From: Bacteroidota bacterium
GTDB lineage: Bacteria > Bacteroidota > Bacteroidia > CAILMK01
NCBI GenBank assembly: GCA_013287095.1
Contig: JABDEJ010000110.1
Span: 1-6,024, forward strand
DNA: 6,024 bases
Reading direction: 5' to 3'
How positions within the stretch are numbered: position 1 is the first letter of the stretch; each line of letters opens with the position of its first letter. Both the position numbers and the translations under genes were made by a program. Below are positions 1 through 6,024 of this stretch, one piece after another. The notes beneath the pieces are model-generated. The model made no database searches. It was not told the DNA's origin and saw only the letters and a program-made list of their open reading frames with translations.

Positions 1-1
1 A

Positions 2-1417
2 TTTGACCGTGATGGGGTAAGACAATGGGCGACCTATTTTGGTGGCGAAAAATGGGAGTATATTTATGGTTTAGCTGCGGATGACTTTGGGAATATTTAT
101 ATATCTGGTGAAACTTCGAGTTCCACAGGTATAGCCACTTCAGGGGCATATCAAACTTCATTCGTTAACCAAAATGCAACAGTTACTTTTCTTGCAAAGT
201 TCAATGATAATGGCGTATGCCAATGGGCAACATATTATGGCGGAAGCGATTATACCGATAATGAAGGAATTGGAACTGATTTATTTGGGAATGTATATAT
301 AACAGGTGCAACGGACGCTACAGAGGGTATTTCCACAAAAGGAGCCTACCATACAGCAATTAATGGAGTAGGGGACGCTTATTTGGCAGAATTTGATCCC
401 AAAGGCGCTCTCAAGTGGGCTACTTACTATGGCGGCAGCCAAAATGATGGCGGCATGTGCCTTGCCCTTGACAAATACATGAACATATATATGGCCGGAT
501 TTACGCACAGCGATTCAGGTATCGCCACCAAAGGTGCATTTCAGACTTCAAATGGTAGTTCCGGAGGTGATGCTTTTCTTGTTAAATTTAATTATCTGAC
601 CCATGATGCGGGAATAGATTCCATTCAAAACATAGCCACAGTTCAATGCTCCGGGTTGCGAGGCATCAAAGTACAGCTACGTAATTATGGTATAGGTGCA
701 CTGGATTCATCAACCATTGGCTGGTCAATAAATGGAAAAATGCAATTATCCTATCATTGGGCGGGCAAACTTGCCCCGGACAGTTCTATAATAGTAACAC
801 TTCCACCTGGATTTTTTCCACCAGGAATGGATACAATTAAAGCCTGGACTTCAAATCCAAATGGAGTCCAGGATTCGCTGCCGGGAAATGATACGTCTTT
901 TACAGTTTATAACATTTTAACACCCGATACCCATTGGGCAGTCACACCATTAGGCTCTTTAACCAAAACTTTTACAGCCATTGACAGCCAATACCAGCAA
1001 CCGGATTATACCTGGGATTTTGGGGATGGGGATTATGCCACGGGCAACCCAGTAACACATACGTACAAACAGAGCGGGGAATTCAAGGTAGGGCTATCTA
1101 TATGCAGCGCGCAATATGATTCTACTATCTGGGTTATCAACTCTGTACAAGTATCCATTTTCCCCAACCCTTTCGGCCTGCAGGCTGATATTCAATATAA
1201 ACTGCCAGACCCAACATACGTAAAAATAACGGTTTTTGACGAGATTGGCAGGAACGTGGCCACACTGTTTGACGGCTTCTTAGGAACAGGAGAATACAAT
1301 ACTGCCTTTAATGCCGCAAACCTTAAAACCCGTCCGGGAGTATATACCATCGTTTTCAAAAGCGATGATAACGTTATCGTAAAGCAAATCATCCAGATAG
1401 ATTCTATTTATTATTGA
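2..1417 (+). CDS. T9SS-sorted SBBP-repeat and PKD-domain surface protein, 5'-truncated
   Basis: The reading frame is open from the left edge of the window, so the true start lies outside; 471 residues are visible. Domain order, numbered from the first visible residue: three SBBP-type beta-propeller repeats (about 9-199), each opening with WATY(F/Y)GG and containing a GN(I/V)YI-like core; an Ig/CARDB-like domain (about 202-303) with the WxGxLxPxxS pattern; a PKD domain (about 310-376) with WDFGDGD and a later HTY; and a C-terminal T9SS type A sorting domain (about 384-471) starting near IFPNPF and containing RPGVYTIVF. From family knowledge, such proteins are exported by the Sec and type IX systems and are attached to the cell surface or released; many are adhesin-like, but no enzymatic domain is visible and the ligand is unknown. 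The gene converges on the phosphatase gene 34 bp downstream. An internal TTG at 383 is not a credible start because the repeats continue upstream in the same frame. Domain calls rest on motif recognition, not on a profile search. Confidence 0.88.
   Translation, partial: FDRDGVRQWATYFGGEKWEYIYGLAADDFGNIYISGETSSSTGIATSGAYQTSFVNQNATVTFLAKFNDNGVCQWATYYGGSDYTDNEGIGTDLFGNVYITGATDATEGISTKGAYHTAINGVGDAYLAEFDPKGALKWATYYGGSQNDGGMCLALDKYMNIYMAGFTHSDSGIATKGAFQTSNGSSGGDAFLVKFNYLTHDAGIDSIQNIATVQCSGLRGIKVQLRNYGIGALDSSTIGWSINGKMQLSYHWAGKLAPDSSIIVTLPPGFFPPGMDTIKAWTSNPNGVQDSLPGNDTSFTVYNILTPDTHWAVTPLGSLTKTFTAIDSQYQQPDYTWDFGDGDYATGNPVTHTYKQSGEFKVGLSICSAQYDSTIWVINSVQVSIFPNPFGLQADIQYKLPDPTYVKITVFDEIGRNVATLFDGFLGTGEYNTAFNAANLKTRPGVYTIVFKSDDNVIVKQIIQIDSIYY
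26..598 (+). repeat. Three tandem SBBP-type protein repeats
   Basis: Three coding repeats start at 26, 224 and 416, at the codons for WATYFGG, WATYYGG and WATYYGG. Their lengths are about 66, 64 and 61 codons. Each has the order WATYxGG, then (F/M)(G)N(I/V)Y(I/M)(S/T/A)G, then GI(A/S)T(K/S)GA(Y/F)(Q/H)T, then a (D)A(F/Y)L(A/V)(K/E)F strand. They are diverged at the DNA level, so this is an old protein repeat rather than a recent duplication. The first copy begins only 24 bases from the edge, so more copies probably lie upstream. Confidence 0.85.
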
Positions 1418-1426
1418 TACGTTTTT

Positions 1427-1460
1427 AAAGTTGGCAACTTTTGTAAAGTTGTCAACTTTT
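1427..1460. terminator. Tandem-palindrome hairpin between convergent genes, probable bidirectional terminator
   Basis: Two near-identical 16-bp units, AAAGTTGGCAACTTTT (1427-1442) and AAAGTTGTCAACTTTT (1445-1460), lie 18 bp apart. Each is itself palindromic around one central base. Together, 1427-1441 can pair with 1445-1459 to give a 15-bp stem with one G-U pair and a three-base loop (1442-1444). The stem ends in TTTT on the + strand, but no longer U-tract follows. It lies ten bases after the stop of the upstream + gene and covers the stop of the - strand phosphatase, which fits a shared terminator. Termination itself is inferred. Confidence 0.6.
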
Positions 1461-2243
1461 CGGTTCAAACCGCCCCAACAATTCCCGGTGTATCCAGTTA
1501 TTGGAAGCCAGCATCTCACCGCCATAGAGAAAATTATTCCCGCCGGAAAAATCAGTCACATTGCCACCTGCTTTTTGCACCAGGTAAGCCCCTGCCGCTA
1601 CATCCCAGGGTTTTAATTGGTATTCAAAAAAACCATCAAGCCGTCCACAGCTAACATAAGCAAGGTCAAGCGCGGCAGAACCCAAGCGCCTGATGCCATG
1701 GGTGTGGGTCATAAAATATTTAAAATGTGCAACAAAATCATCCATTTTATCAAAGGCTGTAGAAGGGAAACCCGTGGCGAGAAGGGATTCACTCAATGTT
1801 TTGGCCTTTGAAACCCTTATGGCCCTGTCGTTCCGGTACACAAGGCCTGATTCAGAATGAGCCCAGAAACATTCATCACCGGGAATATCATAAACAACCC
1901 CCATCACAATTTTTCCATGATGCCAAAGAGCGACACTGATGCAATACATTGGGAAATTATGAACGAAATTGGTGGTGCCGTCTATGGGATCAATGATCCA
2001 CATAAAATCAGTTTTAGGATCAGCGTTGTGGTTTTCTTCGGCCAGGATGGTTGATCCAGGAAGGAGGGATTGCAACGCTGATGCCAGTCTTTCCTCAGAA
2101 CCCACATCAATTGATGTCACAAGGCTTTGATCGTCTTTATAGGAAATGCCTTTCTCGTCAAGTTTCACGCGTGCTTTCCTGATATAATCAGCCGTCTTTT
2201 TGATAATATCAATGGCGCTTTGGGTTGTTTTTGCAATCTGCAT
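1452..2243 (-). CDS. suhB: Inositol-1-monophosphatase family protein (SuhB-like)
   Basis: This 263-residue cytoplasmic protein has the usual length for the family. Members are Mg2+-dependent, Li+-sensitive phosphatases that hydrolyse inositol monophosphate or related sugar and nucleotide phosphates. All signature residues are visible: E69 in LAEEN, the first motif WIIDPIDGTTNF (D85, I87 carbonyl and D88 as metal ligands), and the second motif KPWDVAAGAYLVQKAGG with D214 as the third aspartate ligand. The stretch RRLGSAALDLAYVSCGRLDG (185-204) before it is typical of true IMPases rather than of CysQ or FBPase relatives. The ATG at 2243 is chosen because the N-terminal helix starts there and the protein has family length; upstream is A/T-rich with no Shine-Dalgarno sequence. 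It is divergent from the peptidase gene and convergent with the SBBP gene. The physiological substrate cannot be read from sequence; a histidinol-phosphatase-type role is possible. The symbol is given by family resemblance. Confidence 0.92.
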   Translation of the reverse strand: MQIAKTTQSAIDIIKKTADYIRKARVKLDEKGISYKDDQSLVTSIDVGSEERLASALQSLLPGSTILAEENHNADPKTDFMWIIDPIDGTTNFVHNFPMYCISVALWHHGKIVMGVVYDIPGDECFWAHSESGLVYRNDRAIRVSKAKTLSESLLATGFPSTAFDKMDDFVAHFKYFMTHTHGIRRLGSAALDLAYVSCGRLDGFFEYQLKPWDVAAGAYLVQKAGGNVTDFSGGNNFLYGGEMLASNNWIHRELLGRFEPKS

Positions 2244-2299
2244 TAGTTAATAAATATTAATACCTTTTGTCAGGAACATGATGGAATGGTTTTTGCCTT

Positions 2300-2307
2300 T
2301 ACCTTTG
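2300..2307 (+). promoter_or_regulatory. Candidate -7 promoter element for the S41 peptidase gene
   Basis: TACCTTTG is an exact match to the Bacteroidota primary-sigma -7 consensus TAnnTTTG. It would start a leader of roughly 100 nt before the ATG at 2412. I see no TTG at the expected spacing for a -33 element: the nearest TTG upstream outside the element's immediate neighbourhood is at 2267-2269, which is too far. The call therefore rests on one element. Confidence 0.4.
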
Positions 2308-2326
2308 TTACTTTATTTTACTGATG

Positions 2327-2361
2327 TTAACTGCTCACTGCTCACTGCTCACTGTTAACTG
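2327..2361. repeat. Heptanucleotide tandem repeat in divergent intergenic region
   Basis: Three perfect copies of CTCACTG (2334-2340, 2341-2347, 2348-2354) are flanked on each side by one copy of the variant TTAACTG (2327-2333 and 2355-2361), making five consecutive heptamers that share the ending ACTG. The variants also create a GTTAAC hexamer at each end (2326-2331 and 2354-2359). The block is noncoding and lies between the divergent phosphatase and peptidase genes. A seven-base period is not a multiple of three and would be prone to slippage. Confidence 0.9.
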
Positions 2362-2369
2362 AAGTCTGA

Positions 2370-2377
2370 CAAAGATA
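2370..2377 (-). promoter_or_regulatory. Candidate -7 promoter element for the phosphatase gene
   Basis: On the - strand this reads TATCTTTG, an exact match to the Bacteroidota -7 consensus TAnnTTTG. It would give a leader of about 120 nt before the phosphatase ATG at 2243, running through the heptamer repeat. No TTG-type -33 element is visible upstream of it on the same strand, so the support is partial. Confidence 0.35.
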
Positions 2378-2411
2378 AAACCATCGACTCTATAAAGCGT
2401 TTAATGATATT

Positions 2412-4037
2412 ATGAAAAAGAAACTCAATTACAAAATACCCTTGCTTTTCGCAGTTGTGGCTGCATTTGCTATGTTCGTAGGGGCGAAGTTTTCCAGCCA
2501 TTCCAAAATGGACGGCGGTAGTTCCGACCCGGATGCATTGTTCCAGGAGGTGATGATGCATGTCAATAACGACTATGTGGATAAGCCTGATGATAATAAA
2601 CTTACTCAGGCCGCTATCGAAGGCATGCTGAAACAGCTTGACCCGCACTCAGTTTTTATTCCCGCATCAGAACTAAAAGAAACCAACGAAGAACTCCAGG
2701 GCAATTTTGAAGGCATTGGTATTGAGTTCAACATCCTGAATGATACCATTTTTGTGGTAACCCCTATTTCCGGCGGTCCGTCAGAAAAGCTCGGTATCAG
2801 GGCTGGAGATAAGATCATAAAGATAAATGGCAAAACCGTAGCCGGTGTAGGTTATAAAGAATCGGACGTGTTCAAAAACCTCAGAGGCCCTAAAGGAACA
2901 GACGTGACCGTGAGCATGTACCGCAAGGGCAACCCGGGATTGCTTGATTTTAAAATTACGAGGGATAAAATTCCGATATACAGTATTGATGCTTCTTATA
3001 TGGCTGCCCCTGGTGTTGGTTATATCAAGATCAACCGTTTTGGTGGAACTACTGCAGATGAGTTTAACTCAGCATTTGATAAACTTCAGAAACAGGGAAT
3101 GAGTAACCTTATCCTTGATTTAAGAGGTAATCCGGGTGGATATCTGAATACCGCCATTGAAATTGCATCTACATTCCTGCCAAGGGGCAAGCTGGTGGTC
3201 TATACCCAGGGCAGGGCGCGCGAAAAAGAAGTTTATAATTCTAAGGATAATATGCCTTTTGCAGGAAAAGTAGCCGTACTGATCGATGAAGGTTCTGCAT
3301 CTGCAAGCGAGATCGTTACCGGTGCTTTGCAGGACTGGGACCGTGGCCTTGTTATAGGCCGCAGGTCGTTCGGGAAGGGCCTTGTACAGGAGCAATTCCC
3401 GCTTAGCGAAGGCTCTGCGCTCAGGCTTACCATTGCGAGGTATTATACCCCAAGCGGACGCTGTATCCAGAAATCATATAAAAATGGTGTTGAGGAATAT
3501 TACCAGGATTTTGCAAAAAGGTATAAAAGCGGCGAATTGGAAAATAAGGACAGCATTAAAAATATTGACTCACTCAAATACTTCACAAACAACCATCGCG
3601 TTGTATATGGCGGCGGAGGTATTGTTCCTGATGTATTTGTACCGCTTGATACCACTGAAAATTCAACCTACCTGGTGAAGCTATTAAACAAAGGCACTTT
3701 CAATCAATTTATACTTACCTATACGGATAAACACAGGGAAGAATTGAAAACCAAATACCCTGATTTTAATTCGTTTGACAAGAACTTTATTGTTGATAAT
3801 AACTTTCTTGGCGACTTTGTAAAATACGGCGAAAAAGAGGGCGTGAAAAAGGACGATAAAGCTTTAGCGACATCTCAAAATTATATCAAAACCGAATTGA
3901 AAGCACTTGTGGCGCGTCAACTGTTTCAGAACGATGGATTTTATCAAGTTGTAAATGAGGATAACAATACCTATCAAAAGGCATTGCAGACTTTGAAAGA
4001 TAATGAATTTGAAAAAATGGGGATTGTATCGAAATAG
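2412..4037 (+). CDS. S41 family C-terminal processing peptidase (CtpA/Prc-like)
   Basis: This 541-residue serine protease of the tail-specific (Ctp/Prc) family acts in the periplasm, where relatives cut exported proteins near their C-termini or process cell-wall enzymes. Residues 9-24 form a hydrophobic segment after a KKK start, without an obvious cleavage site or lipobox, so a membrane anchor facing the periplasm is likely. An N-terminal helical region with LDPHSVFI follows, then a PDZ domain (about 95-180) with carboxylate-binding loop GIGIEF (101-106). The peptidase core has the LDLRGNPGGYL motif, the nucleophile in GSASASEIV (S297 by alignment with E. coli Prc S430), the general-base lysine K322 in SFGKG, and Q326. 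The catalytic set is intact. A long C-terminal region (about 345-541), common in Bacteroidota homologues, ends the protein. The ATG is followed directly by the signal; no Shine-Dalgarno sequence is seen. The TAG stop is part of a 27-bp palindrome. The substrate is unknown. Confidence 0.94.
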   Translation: MKKKLNYKIPLLFAVVAAFAMFVGAKFSSHSKMDGGSSDPDALFQEVMMHVNNDYVDKPDDNKLTQAAIEGMLKQLDPHSVFIPASELKETNEELQGNFEGIGIEFNILNDTIFVVTPISGGPSEKLGIRAGDKIIKINGKTVAGVGYKESDVFKNLRGPKGTDVTVSMYRKGNPGLLDFKITRDKIPIYSIDASYMAAPGVGYIKINRFGGTTADEFNSAFDKLQKQGMSNLILDLRGNPGGYLNTAIEIASTFLPRGKLVVYTQGRAREKEVYNSKDNMPFAGKVAVLIDEGSASASEIVTGALQDWDRGLVIGRRSFGKGLVQEQFPLSEGSALRLTIARYYTPSGRCIQKSYKNGVEEYYQDFAKRYKSGELENKDSIKNIDSLKYFTNNHRVVYGGGGIVPDVFVPLDTTENSTYLVKLLNKGTFNQFILTYTDKHREELKTKYPDFNSFDKNFIVDNNFLGDFVKYGEKEGVKKDDKALATSQNYIKTELKALVARQLFQNDGFYQVVNEDNNTYQKALQTLKDNEFEKMGIVSK

Positions 4038-4061
4038 AGACAAGGCACTGCCTTGTCTCTA
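4035..4061. repeat. 27-bp perfect palindrome overlapping the peptidase stop codon (REP-like)
   Basis: The arm TAGAGACAAGGCA (4035-4047) is followed by a single C and then by its exact reverse complement TGCCTTGTCTCTA (4049-4061). As RNA it could fold as a 12-bp stem with a three-base loop. The first three bases are the TAG stop of the peptidase gene. No U-tract follows (next bases ACCTGAAG after the TCT), so an intrinsic terminator is less likely than a dispersed palindromic repeat or an RNA-stabilising hairpin. The resemblance to GAGAC...GTCTC-ended dispersed palindromes of other bacteria is from memory and unverified. Confidence 0.75.
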
Positions 4062-4101
4062 CCTGAAGATAAATGTTATTTAACCTAAAATTTCCGGGCA
4101 A

Positions 4102-6018
4102 ATGAACAAACCTGATTTATTTTCGAGAGCTTTTCTTACCCTGCTGATTAGTTTAACTTTAACGACGGCTTTTGCCACGAAAAAAGGCAGTTTTGATGCT
4201 ACCATTACATTCAATGGAGCATCCAGGGGATTGGCGGTTTACGTACCCAATAATTATGATTCAACTTTGAAATACAGGTTGATGATTTGCCTCCACGGCC
4301 TCGGCGATAATATTGACAATTATAGGAACAGTCTTATCAGCCTCGGTTGGCCCACCAACATACCCAATACAATTTTTGTTTGTCCGGAGGCATATAATAC
4401 CTCCCAGGATTTTTACACACCGGCTGGCGATGATTCCGTGATACAGGCGAGTATTAACTACGCCGTATCGAATTATAATATTGACCAAACTGATATAATC
4501 CTTCAAGGCTTTTCCATTGGGGGCAGGGCCGCTTTGCGATATGGGCTTGATCATTATGCGCAGTTCAAAGGATTGTTTTTAAATACGCCTGCCGTACAAG
4601 GTGTTAAAGAGGCATTGAACGGGCATCCTTTGTCTTTCAGTTTTAATTATGCAAATGCCTCAAAAATCCCAATCTATATTACTCATGGCGAAACGGATAT
4701 AGCTTACGAGGGGCCTGTGGATACCGCATTCAGGCAACTGGTGCTAAACAATGGCAAGGCCTGGTATTTTGAGTTTCCCGGTTTAGGCCATGATATACCT
4801 CCCATCAATAAGATTATAAATTTTATTCCATTTTTTAATAATCCGACAACTCAGGGCCATAATCTCGATATTCAGGGCATAATTGTAACGCCTCGCTCGT
4901 GTAATGCTTCTGTGCCGGCACAGGTACTTGTCAGGAGTACCGGACAAGAGACTATAAACTCTGTAACGCTTCAATATTCCGTAAACAATACGCCTCAGAC
5001 TTATACCTGGACAGGTACTTTGACTCCGTTTCAACACGCCCTAATATCCCTGCCGACATTAAATGCAAGCTCGGGCAACCAAAACCTGAATGTGAGTATT
5101 AAAAACCTAAATGGCACTATAGCAGATTCTGATTCAGTATTTAGCAGCAACAGAAAATCAGCTTCCTTTCAGTATGTAAACAAAGGGACTATGTTACCGC
5201 TCCTTCAAACATTTAATGGGCCTACCGTGCCGCCTGCCAATTGGCTGGAAGTGCCACAAGGAGAATACTGGACCCCCTGGTTTATTGACAGCACTGTTCA
5301 TGAAGTGGGAGGATATGCAGCCATGGGCGCTTTTAATTCGATCTTTATTTTTGATAATACGCAACGAAGAGAGGGGATCATGACCCCCGTAATGGATTTA
5401 ACATCCACCAGCAATCCGGGATTGAAATTCGATGTTTCTTATAATTATATTCATTACACGGCAGCGGTTTTAGGAATTGATTCAACCTTTGCTGATACGC
5501 TTGAAGTCTTGATATCCTCTGATTGTGGCGATACCTGGCACTCCTTATACAAAAAGGGCGGATCACAGCTTGCCACTTTTCATGATCCGATTCTCAACCC
5601 TACAACCATTGCAACGTGCATTATTGTGCCAAAAGATACCAATTGGAGAATTGAAGAGATAAACCTCGCTCCTTACGCAGGAGCTACAGAGGCCGTTATA
5701 AAGTTCAATTACATTTCAGACCTTGGAGGATCTATTTATATAGATAACCTCGCCTTATCTACGTACCTCGGCATTAAGGAAACAGCAAGTCAACCTGCTT
5801 TCCAGATATATCCAAACCCGGCGTCTGACAAAGTCAATATTATGACCGGGGACGAAACCATTGCAAGGATAAATGTGATGGATGCATCAGGGAAAACAGT
5901 ATTAAACCTCCCTGAAGAAATGGGTGCAGGAGGCACCATTTCTGTGAATACTTCCGCTTTGCCAAAAGGGCTTTATTTCTTCCAGGTTTTACAGCTGCTG
6001 TTGTTTTCAGAAACATAG
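4102..6018 (+). CDS. Secreted alpha/beta-hydrolase (esterase/depolymerase-like) with T9SS sorting domain, probably frameshifted at the 3' end
   Basis: The 638-residue product starts with a signal peptide (about 1-25, likely cut after TTAFA). An alpha/beta-hydrolase domain follows (about 28-250): oxyanion-type CLHGLGD (H65-G66), nucleophile elbow GFSIGG (S138), acid D199 in HGETD, and H230 in GLGHD. The order and spacing fit esterases of the PHB-depolymerase/feruloyl-esterase or phospholipase/carboxylesterase groups; the substrate is not readable. Residues about 256-355 form a CARDB/Ig-like domain, related to the one in the first gene of the window (TWTGTLTP). Residues about 366-553 resemble a choice-of-anchor-J/MAM-like domain (PPANW, LEVLISSDCGDTW, IYIDN). 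A T9SS type A sorting domain starts at IYPNP (569-573) and reaches KGLYFFQV, then ends abruptly in QLLLFSET. The Sec plus type IX route to the outside is inferred. The gene follows the peptidase by 64 bp with no promoter or Shine-Dalgarno sequence visible, so read-through is possible. Confidence 0.87.
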   Translation: MNKPDLFSRAFLTLLISLTLTTAFATKKGSFDATITFNGASRGLAVYVPNNYDSTLKYRLMICLHGLGDNIDNYRNSLISLGWPTNIPNTIFVCPEAYNTSQDFYTPAGDDSVIQASINYAVSNYNIDQTDIILQGFSIGGRAALRYGLDHYAQFKGLFLNTPAVQGVKEALNGHPLSFSFNYANASKIPIYITHGETDIAYEGPVDTAFRQLVLNNGKAWYFEFPGLGHDIPPINKIINFIPFFNNPTTQGHNLDIQGIIVTPRSCNASVPAQVLVRSTGQETINSVTLQYSVNNTPQTYTWTGTLTPFQHALISLPTLNASSGNQNLNVSIKNLNGTIADSDSVFSSNRKSASFQYVNKGTMLPLLQTFNGPTVPPANWLEVPQGEYWTPWFIDSTVHEVGGYAAMGAFNSIFIFDNTQRREGIMTPVMDLTSTSNPGLKFDVSYNYIHYTAAVLGIDSTFADTLEVLISSDCGDTWHSLYKKGGSQLATFHDPILNPTTIATCIIVPKDTNWRIEEINLAPYAGATEAVIKFNYISDLGGSIYIDNLALSTYLGIKETASQPAFQIYPNPASDKVNIMTGDETIARINVMDASGKTVLNLPEEMGAGGTISVNTSALPKGLYFFQVLQLLLFSET

Positions 6019-6024
6019 GATACC
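5986..6024 (+). other. Probable frameshift site in the T9SS sorting domain
   Basis: At the TTTT run 5987-5990 the annotated frame changes from a good sorting-domain sequence (KGLYFFQV) to LQLLLFSET and stops at 6016-6018. Adding one T would continue the protein as QVFTAAVVFRNIGY, which stays open to the last base. The tail AVVFRNI matches the pattern of NVIVKQI at the end of the sorting domain in the first gene of the window. It may be a sequencing or assembly error near an end, or a real mutation. Confidence 0.55.

Noticed and set aside
383..1417. A shorter gene starting at the TTG codon at 383
   Set aside because: The same frame is open to the window start and codes for two more SBBP repeats upstream; the TTG lies inside the second repeat.
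1431..2054. Three + strand open frames opposite the phosphatase (1431-1616, 1617-1811, 1857-2054)
   Set aside because: They lie antisense to a gene with intact family motifs and encode no recognisable protein; they are shadows.
2327..2361. A CRISPR array or operator array
   Set aside because: The units are seven bases long and contiguous without spacers, and no cas gene is present.
2355..2648. A - strand open frame across the peptidase start
   Set aside because: It overlaps the peptidase signal segment antisense and shows no domain; the heptamer region only happens to give it a start.
4035..4061. A standard intrinsic terminator for the peptidase gene
   Set aside because: The stem is strong but no run of T follows on either strand, and the fold begins at the stop codon itself; a repeat or stabilising hairpin fits better.
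1..6024. A mobile element, defence system, RNA gene or biosynthetic cluster
   Set aside because: No transposase, integrase, nuclease, toxin, tRNA-like fold or synthase was recognised; the four genes are two housekeeping-type enzymes and two secreted modular proteins.

Overview
The window looks like chromosomal DNA from a member of the Bacteroidota. The evidence is two exported proteins ending in type IX secretion (T9SS) type A sorting domains, genes without clear Shine-Dalgarno sites, two matches to the Bacteroidota -7 promoter element TAnnTTTG, and moderate G+C. I cannot resolve the family or genus.

Layout from left to right. Positions 2-1417 (+) hold the 3' part of a large surface or secreted protein: three visible SBBP-type propeller repeats, an Ig/CARDB-like domain, a PKD domain and a T9SS sorting domain. 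It converges on an inositol-monophosphatase family gene (1452-2243, -), and a pair of tandem palindromes that fold into one long hairpin sits in the 34-bp gap and over the phosphatase stop codon. A 168-bp divergent region (2244-2411) separates the phosphatase from an S41 C-terminal processing peptidase (2412-4037, +). This region holds a perfect heptanucleotide tandem repeat and, on opposite strands, two perfect -7 elements. The peptidase stop codon is the first three bases of a 27-bp perfect palindrome. A 64-bp gap then leads to a secreted alpha/beta-hydrolase fused to a CARDB-like domain, a choice-of-anchor-J-like domain and a T9SS sorting domain (4102-6018, +).

The phosphatase and the peptidase are housekeeping-type genes. 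The two flanking genes are modular cell-surface or secreted proteins that share a related middle domain and the same export route. I see no sign that the four genes form one pathway, and no clearly new multi-gene system. The observations most worth checking are a probable frameshift that removes the end of the hydrolase sorting domain, the palindrome that supplies the peptidase stop codon, and the heptamer repeat between facing promoter elements.
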